Origin: Candidatus Dormiibacterota bacterium
GTDB lineage: Bacteria; Chloroflexota; Dormibacteria; Aeolococcales; Bog-877
DNA length: 11,460 nucleotides
Direction of reading: 5' to 3'
Assembly: GCA_030038765.1 (NCBI GenBank)
Contig: JASHRA010000195.1
Span: 1-11,460, forward strand
The stretch's first letter is position 1, and the number at the start of each line of letters is the position of its first letter. Positions 7,544 to 11,460 of the stretch are shown in pieces. Under the pieces are notes generated by a model. It did no database searches and was not told where the DNA came from. It saw nothing but the letters and a program-made list of their open reading frames with translations. The translations under genes were made by a program, and so were the position numbers.

Positions 7544-8797
7544 ATGTACGGCTTCACCCTGACCTGGCAGAGCGTGGGCGGGATCATCCTCATGCTGCTG
7601 GTGGTGATCGCCATCCACGAGCTGGGCCACTTCGTCGTGGCCAAGCGCTCGGGGATCATGGTCCAGGAGTTCTCGATCGGGTTCGGGCCCCGGCTGGCCA
7701 GCCGCATGCGGGGGGAGACACGCTACTCGCTGCGGCTGCTGCCGCTGGGCGGCTACGTGCGCCTGGCCGGGATGAGCGGCATGGAGGCTCCCCCCGACGA
7801 CGGCGGCGAGCGGGCCTTCAGCAAGGCCAGCAACGGCCGCAAGGCGGCCACCCTGGCGGCCGGCGGGATCATGAACATGCTCCTGGCTGGGGCCCTCTTC
7901 ACCGGGGTGGCGGTGGTGGGCGGTCCCTCGCCCCAGATCGAGTCGGGGGGCGCGCTCCAGGGCGCGGGCGTGCGCGGGCAGTGGCAGGTGGTGGCCGTGG
8001 ACGGGCAGCCGACCAGCGGTCTCACCGACCTCCGGTCGGAGATCCAGGCCCGAGGGGGCAGGACGCTGAGGGTGGAGCTGAGGGCCTGGTCCGGGGGCGC
8101 GACGCGGACCGTCCAGGTGACGCCCCAGCTGCACTGGGTCGGGACCGCGGCCAAGCCCGCCATCCCCATCGAGGCCCGCGTCGTCAGCATCGACGGCGCC
8201 CTGCCACCGCGGACCAGGCCGACCAAGATGGCGGCCGCCGTGCCCGGGACCGGGGCGCTGCGGGTCACCTACCGGACCCAGTCGGGCGGGCTGCGCACGG
8301 TCTCCGTCCAGCGCTCCCAGCTCCAGGTCCAGTGGCTGGTCGGCTACATCGCCTCCGAGGGCAACCTGCTGGTCCCCAGCCTGGGCGGCCCCCCCATGCC
8401 CATCTACCAGGCGCTGGGGGTGGGCTTCTACACCGTGCCCAGCCAGATCGGGGCCACCTTCGTCAACCTCTGGCGGCTGGTCAGCCCCCACCACCCCTCC
8501 GACCTCCGCCTCTCGGGGCCGGTGGGGATCGCCGAGGAGACCTCGGAGGCGACCCAGATCGGGCCCACCACCTACCTCACCCTGATGGGCCTGATCTCGG
8601 TCAACCTGGGCCTCTTCAACCTCCTGCCGATCCCCTTCCTGGACGGTGGCCGGCTCTTCTTCGTGCTGCTGGAGATGGTGCGCCGGCGTCGTATTAACCC
8701 CAGGGTGGAGGCGGCGGTCCACGCGGTTGGGTTAGCCTTGATCGGGATGCTCTTCATCTACGTCACCTACGGCGACATCTCCCAGCTCTCCCGATGA
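7544..8797 (+). CDS. rseP: RseP/RasP-type site-2 intramembrane metalloprotease (M50B)
   Basis: Zinc protease of the inner membrane that cuts within transmembrane helices, in relatives acting on anti-sigma factors and leftover signal peptides. Membrane segment 1 (10-30) carries the zinc motif HELGH (25-29). YSLRLLPLGGYVRLAGM (61-77) is the conserved membrane-associated hairpin. AATLAAGGIMNMLLAGALF (101-119) is the next segment. NLLPIPFLDGGRL (359-371) holds the third zinc ligand, Asp367, and a last segment covers 392-408. At 417 residues the length matches RasP. Between 130 and 265 there are two similar blocks, each starting VVAVDG or VVSIDG and ending in a strand-rich RTVQV or RTVSV stretch, suggesting two divergent PDZ-like domains. 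The 3' end (8690-8740) contains unusually AT-rich codons, including a TTA. Confidence 0.95.
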   Translation: MYGFTLTWQSVGGIILMLLVVIAIHELGHFVVAKRSGIMVQEFSIGFGPRLASRMRGETRYSLRLLPLGGYVRLAGMSGMEAPPDDGGERAFSKASNGRKAATLAAGGIMNMLLAGALFTGVAVVGGPSPQIESGGALQGAGVRGQWQVVAVDGQPTSGLTDLRSEIQARGGRTLRVELRAWSGGATRTVQVTPQLHWVGTAAKPAIPIEARVVSIDGALPPRTRPTKMAAAVPGTGALRVTYRTQSGGLRTVSVQRSQLQVQWLVGYIASEGNLLVPSLGGPPMPIYQALGVGFYTVPSQIGATFVNLWRLVSPHHPSDLRLSGPVGIAEETSEATQIGPTTYLTLMGLISVNLGLFNLLPIPFLDGGRLFFVLLEMVRRRRINPRVEAAVHAVGLALIGMLFIYVTYGDISQLSR

Positions 8798-9948
8798 TCA
8801 AGCGACGCAGGACCCGGCCCATCAAGGTCGGCTCGGTGGTGATCGGCGGCGCCGCCCCGATCAGCGTCCAGACCATGACCAAGACGCCCACCGAGGACGT
8901 GGCCGGCACCCTGGACCAGATCGCGCGGGCGGCCGATGCCGGGGCCGACATCATCCGCGTGACCTGTGACACCAAGGAGGCGGGCGAGGCGCTGCGGGAG
9001 ATCGTCAAGGGGAGCCGGCTGCCGGTCGTCGCCGACATCCACTACGACGCCCCGCTGGCCCTCATGGCCCTCGACGCCGGCATCCAGTGCCTGCGCCTCA
9101 ATCCCGGCAACATCCGTCAGCCGGAGAAGGTCTCCGAGATCGCCCGCCGCTGCAAGGAGCTGGGCGTGCCCATCCGGGTCGGGGTCAACGCCGGCAGCCT
9201 GCCCGACCGCAAGAAGCTGGCCCGGGGCAGGGGTGAGGGGGGCGTGCAGGAGGTGGCCCAGCGCATGGTCGACGCCGCCATGGGCCACATCCGCATCCTG
9301 GAGGAGTTGGACTTCCACGACATCAAGGTCAGCCTCAAGGCCAGCGACGTGCCCACCAACCTGGCCGCCAACCGGCTCTTCGCCAGCCTCGACAACCGCT
9401 ACCCGCTCCACGTCGGCCTGACCGAGTCCGGGCCCACCAAGACGGGCGCCGTCAAGAGCGCCATGGGGATCGGCATCCTCCTCGCCGAGGGCATCGGCGA
9501 CACCATCCGGGTCTCCCTCGTGGACCAGCCCGAGGAGGAGGTCCGGGTGGGCCGGCAGATCCTCGCCTCGCTGCAGGAGAAGCCGACCGGGCCCAACCTC
9601 ATCGCCTGTCCCACCTGCGGCCGCCTGGAGATCGACATGATGCCGATGGTGGCGGAGGTGGAGCAGGCGCTGAAGCGGGTCAAGCGGCCCATCAACGTCT
9701 CCGTCATGGGCTGCGTCGTGAACGGACCCGGCGAGGGCATGCACGCCGACATCGGCATCGCCGGGGGCATGCAGAAGGGGATCCTCTACCGCAAGGGGAG
9801 GGTGGTCGCCACCATGCCCGAGGCGGAGCTGGTGGGCGCCCTGGTGGCTGAGCTGGGCCGGATCGCCGACGAGGACGAGCGCCTCGTGGCCCAGGGCCTG
9901 CCCCTGCCCGAGGGCATTCCCGACGAGGAGCCGGCCCTGGCGGGTTGA
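8794..9948 (+). CDS. ispG: 4-hydroxy-3-methylbut-2-en-1-yl diphosphate synthase
   Basis: Penultimate MEP-pathway enzyme: a [4Fe-4S] protein converting 2-C-methyl-D-erythritol 2,4-cyclodiphosphate to HMBPP with electrons from ferredoxin or flavodoxin. 384 residues, a usual length for the two-domain bacterial form. The TIM-barrel half includes SVQTMTKTPTEDVAGTL (24-40), PVVADIHYD (77-85), LRLNPGNI (100-107), VNAGSLP (131-137), and GLTESGP (208-214). The reductase-like half carries the cluster ligands in ACPTCGR (Cys272, Cys275), GCVVNGPGE (Cys307, Glu314). The ATG overlaps the rseP stop (ATGA). It is the last gene of the + strand cluster and supplies the same pathway as dxr, feeding uppS. Confidence 0.98.
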   Translation: MIKRRRTRPIKVGSVVIGGAAPISVQTMTKTPTEDVAGTLDQIARAADAGADIIRVTCDTKEAGEALREIVKGSRLPVVADIHYDAPLALMALDAGIQCLRLNPGNIRQPEKVSEIARRCKELGVPIRVGVNAGSLPDRKKLARGRGEGGVQEVAQRMVDAAMGHIRILEELDFHDIKVSLKASDVPTNLAANRLFASLDNRYPLHVGLTESGPTKTGAVKSAMGIGILLAEGIGDTIRVSLVDQPEEEVRVGRQILASLQEKPTGPNLIACPTCGRLEIDMMPMVAEVEQALKRVKRPINVSVMGCVVNGPGEGMHADIGIAGGMQKGILYRKGRVVATMPEAELVGALVAELGRIADEDERLVAQGLPLPEGIPDEEPALAG

Positions 9949-9954
9949 TCCGCC
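9939..9954. terminator. Small inverted repeat at the convergent ispG / HTH-gene ends
   Basis: GGCGG (9939-9943) and CCGCC (9950-9954) form a 5-bp stem with a 6-base loop spanning the ispG stop. The two convergent genes are only 7 bases apart. No T-run follows, so terminator function is only a possibility suggested by position. Confidence 0.3.
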
Positions 9955-9955
9955 C

Positions 9956-10702
9956 CTAGTCGGCCCCGCCCTCCTGGCCCGTGCCGGGAGCCCCTTCCCC
10001 GAGATCGCGCGCTGGCCCCGCTGAGGGACCGCCCGAGGCGTCGATCTGGTGGCTCGGGGTGTGGCCCAGTTCCCGCAGCCGCTGGCGCATCTCCTCGATC
10101 TGTCGCTCCATCTCGCGCACCTCCCGGCTCTGGCGGATGATGGTGCGCTCCCGCTCCCAGGTGTCCTGGTTGTAGCCCTTGTTCCGGGGCCAGGGGTTCT
10201 TCCACAGCTCGACGCGCTGCTCCACCTCCTCGCTGAGGTCCTGGACCTGGTGCTCCCGGTGGGCCAGCTCGGCCTCGAGGCGGATCTTAAGCTCCTGCTG
10301 GAAGCGCTGGTCCATGGCCAGCTCCCAGCGCTGGAAGAGCTCCTCGGCCAGCTCGGTGGCCAGCTGGCGGATCTCGGTCGGGGCCACCTGGGCCAGCGAC
10401 GTGGAGGCGCCGGCGCCCGGGCCGGGAGCCTGCGCTTCGGGCGCCGGCTGGGGGGCTGGTTCTGGCTCCGCTGGGGGCGCCGCGGCCGGCGCTTGGGGGG
10501 CGGGGGCGGGCGGACGGGCCACCCCCGCCGGGCCCGCCTTCAGCCGGCGCACCTGGTCGAGGGGAAGGCGCACCTCGAGCCGTCCCCGGACCTCGACCGA
10601 CCGTGCCTCCAGCTCGCCGGCCGAGATCCGGCGGCGGATGGCCGCCGGCGAGCTGCCGCTGATGCGGGCCGCCTCCTCGACCGTGACCAGGTCCCTATCC
10701 AT
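9956..10702 (-). CDS. HTH (excisionase/MerR-like) and coiled-coil protein of unknown function
   Basis: I do not recognise a named family over the full length. From the ATG at 10702 it has 248 residues. Residues 5-55 (LVTVEEAARISGSSPAAIRRRISAGELEARSVEVRGR...) look like a small winged helix-turn-helix of the HTH_17/MerR type. Residues 57-102 are a Pro/Ala linker. Residues 108-165 are a long charged, heptad-like helix. WKNPWPRNKGYNQDTW (167-182) is a distinctive aromatic break, a second coiled coil runs 183-213, and a Gly/Pro-rich tail ends the protein. HTH plus linker plus coiled coil resembles in outline the Bacillus chromosome-anchoring protein RacA, an analogy only. An ATG at 10720 is in frame but has only a G-run three bases upstream, whereas GGAGG lies 6 bases before 10702. 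It follows the amidotransferase gene on the same strand by 42 bases. Confidence 0.75.
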   Translation of the reverse strand: MDRDLVTVEEAARISGSSPAAIRRRISAGELEARSVEVRGRLEVRLPLDQVRRLKAGPAGVARPPAPAPQAPAAAPPAEPEPAPQPAPEAQAPGPGAGASTSLAQVAPTEIRQLATELAEELFQRWELAMDQRFQQELKIRLEAELAHREHQVQDLSEEVEQRVELWKNPWPRNKGYNQDTWERERTIIRQSREVREMERQIEEMRQRLRELGHTPSHQIDASGGPSAGPARDLGEGAPGTGQEGGAD

Positions 10703-10708
10703 CGGCGG

Positions 10709-10713
10709 CCTCC
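10709..10713 (-). promoter_or_regulatory. Shine-Dalgarno that sets the start of the HTH/coiled-coil gene
   Basis: The minus strand reads GGAGG here, 6 bases before the ATG at 10702. The upstream in-frame ATG at 10720 has no properly spaced site, so the shorter protein is favoured. Confidence 0.65.
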
Positions 10714-10744
10714 GGGACATCGCCCCCGGGGCGGGTGGCCAGGC

Positions 10745-11460
10745 TCATCGGGCCCGGGCCAGCGGGGCCGAGGACAGGTGCGCCCGGCAGGCCTCGGCGA
10801 AGGCAGCGAAGAGGGCCCGGGAGCGGGGGTCCGAGGGAGCCAGCTCCTCCGGGTGGTACTGGACCGCGAGGCAGAACTCGTCCCCCGGCAGCTCGACCCC
10901 CTCGACCAGCCCGTCGTCGGCCCAGGCGCAGGCGGCCAGCGAGGGCGCCAGCCGGTCGATGCCCTGGTGGTGCATGCTGTTGACCCTCATCGGGCCCGTC
11001 CCCAGCACCTGGCCCAGGCGCGAGCCTGGGTCGAGGCTGAGACCGTGCACGGTCCGGTCACGGGCCAGCCGCCCGCCCTCCGGGTCCCGCTGGCGTGGAT
11101 GCCGCTCCAGGTCCTGGACCAGGCTCCCGCCCAGGCCCACGTTGAGCAGCTGGAGGCCACGGCAGATGCCCAGCACCGGCAGGCCCTGGGCGCGGGCTCG
11201 CTCCAGCAGCGAGAACTCCAGGGCGTCGCTCTCCGGGGCCGGGTCGGTGGTGGGGTCGGGCTCCGCCCCGTAGCGCCACGGCTCGACGTCGGGGCCGCCG
11301 GGCAGGAGGAGGCCGCCGAAGCCGGAGAGGTCCTCGGGCGGAGCGTCGCCCGGGGTCACCAGGAGGGGCACCAGGCCGGCTCCCTGGAGGGCGCTGACGT
11401 AGGCCTGGTTGAGCGACTGGAGCGCCGCCCCGGGACCATCCTCCTCCCAGCGCCGGCTGG
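10745..11460 (-). CDS. Peptidase C26 / PuuD-like class I glutamine amidotransferase (5'-truncated)
   Basis: Probable gamma-glutamyl hydrolase of the PuuD type (gamma-glutamyl-GABA hydrolase or a related amide hydrolase). The frame is open to the window edge, so the N-terminus is missing; 237 codons are visible against about 240-260 in the family. The visible start SRRWEEDGPGAALQSLNQAYVSALQ matches the family's LNQAYV region. Then come LLLPGGPDVEPWRYG (oxyanion region), nucleophile Cys in VLGICRGLQLLN (codon 11162-11164), VNSMHHQGI, and the His and Glu of VQYHPE (codons near 10853 and 10847). The catalytic triad is therefore complete. A GTG at 11371 is internal, not the start. Which gamma-glutamyl compound it cleaves cannot be told. 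It lies upstream of the HTH/coiled-coil gene on the same strand, possibly cotranscribed. Confidence 0.9.
   Translation of the reverse strand, partial: SRRWEEDGPGAALQSLNQAYVSALQGAGLVPLLVTPGDAPPEDLSGFGGLLLPGGPDVEPWRYGAEPDPTTDPAPESDALEFSLLERARAQGLPVLGICRGLQLLNVGLGGSLVQDLERHPRQRDPEGGRLARDRTVHGLSLDPGSRLGQVLGTGPMRVNSMHHQGIDRLAPSLAACAWADDGLVEGVELPGDEFCLAVQYHPEELAPSDPRSRALFAAFAEACRAHLSSAPLARAR

Noticed and set aside
6367..8697. 776-codon open + strand frame overlapping dxr and rseP
   Set aside because: Low-complexity Arg/Gly/Pro/Ala translation in the wrong frame of two clear enzymes; a shadow frame.
6206..8722. 838-codon open frame on the minus strand opposite cdsA end, dxr and rseP
   Set aside because: It has very high Gly/His/Gln/Arg/Pro content and no domain, and it mirrors three well-identified genes; typical antisense shadow caused by G/C-ending codons.
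10397..10530. Repetitive GC-rich stretch in the HTH/coiled-coil gene
   Set aside because: Explained by the Pro/Ala linker codons; no regular DNA repeat unit or spacer pattern was seen.
10179..11273. 364-codon + strand frame opposite the last two genes
   Set aside because: Ser/Arg/Trp-rich antisense translation; the minus strand carries a complete amidotransferase catalytic triad.

Overview
The window is very GC-rich (third codon positions almost always G or C) and densely coding. It looks like a stretch of core bacterial chromosome: the rpsB-tsf-pyrH-frr-uppS-cdsA-dxr-rseP-ispG cluster on the + strand. It is preceded by the 3' part of hslU and followed by two minus-strand genes. An hslU gene close upstream of rpsB, and ispG directly after rseP, resemble the arrangement in Bacillota (Clostridia and relatives). 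Together with the GC content this suggests a high-GC Bacillota lineage of the Symbiobacterium/Thermaerobacter/Limnochordia kind. That placement is an inference from gene order, not a phylogeny.

Layout. Bases 1-939 hold the C-terminal 312 codons of hslU (ATPase of the HslVU protease). A 36-base gap with two perfect palindromes separates it from a convergent minus-strand GNAT acetyltransferase gene (976-1812). A 167-base divergent intergenic region (1813-1979) then carries promoters and a foldable rpsB leader. From 1980 to 9948 nine + strand genes are packed with overlaps or near-zero gaps. The exceptions are 21 bases before uppS and 67 bases before dxr; the latter gap contains inverted repeats and has a good -10-like hexamer just upstream of it. 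From 9956 to the window end two minus-strand genes follow: a helix-turn-helix plus coiled-coil protein of unknown role, and a peptidase C26 / PuuD-like class I glutamine amidotransferase whose 5' end lies beyond the window.

How the genes work together. rpsB, tsf and frr serve translation (ribosomal protein S2, EF-Ts, ribosome recycling). pyrH makes UDP for nucleotide and sugar-nucleotide supply. dxr and ispG are MEP-pathway enzymes making isoprenoid precursors, which uppS turns into undecaprenyl diphosphate for cell-wall synthesis. cdsA makes CDP-diacylglycerol for phospholipids, and rseP is an intramembrane site-2 protease linked to envelope stress and sigma-factor control. The cluster couples translation with membrane and wall building.

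I found no tRNA, rRNA, CRISPR array, insertion sequence or phage gene. The least explained items are the HTH/coiled-coil protein (9956-10702), the probably leaderless GNAT gene, the foldable rpsB leader, and a probable tandem PDZ-like repeat in RseP.
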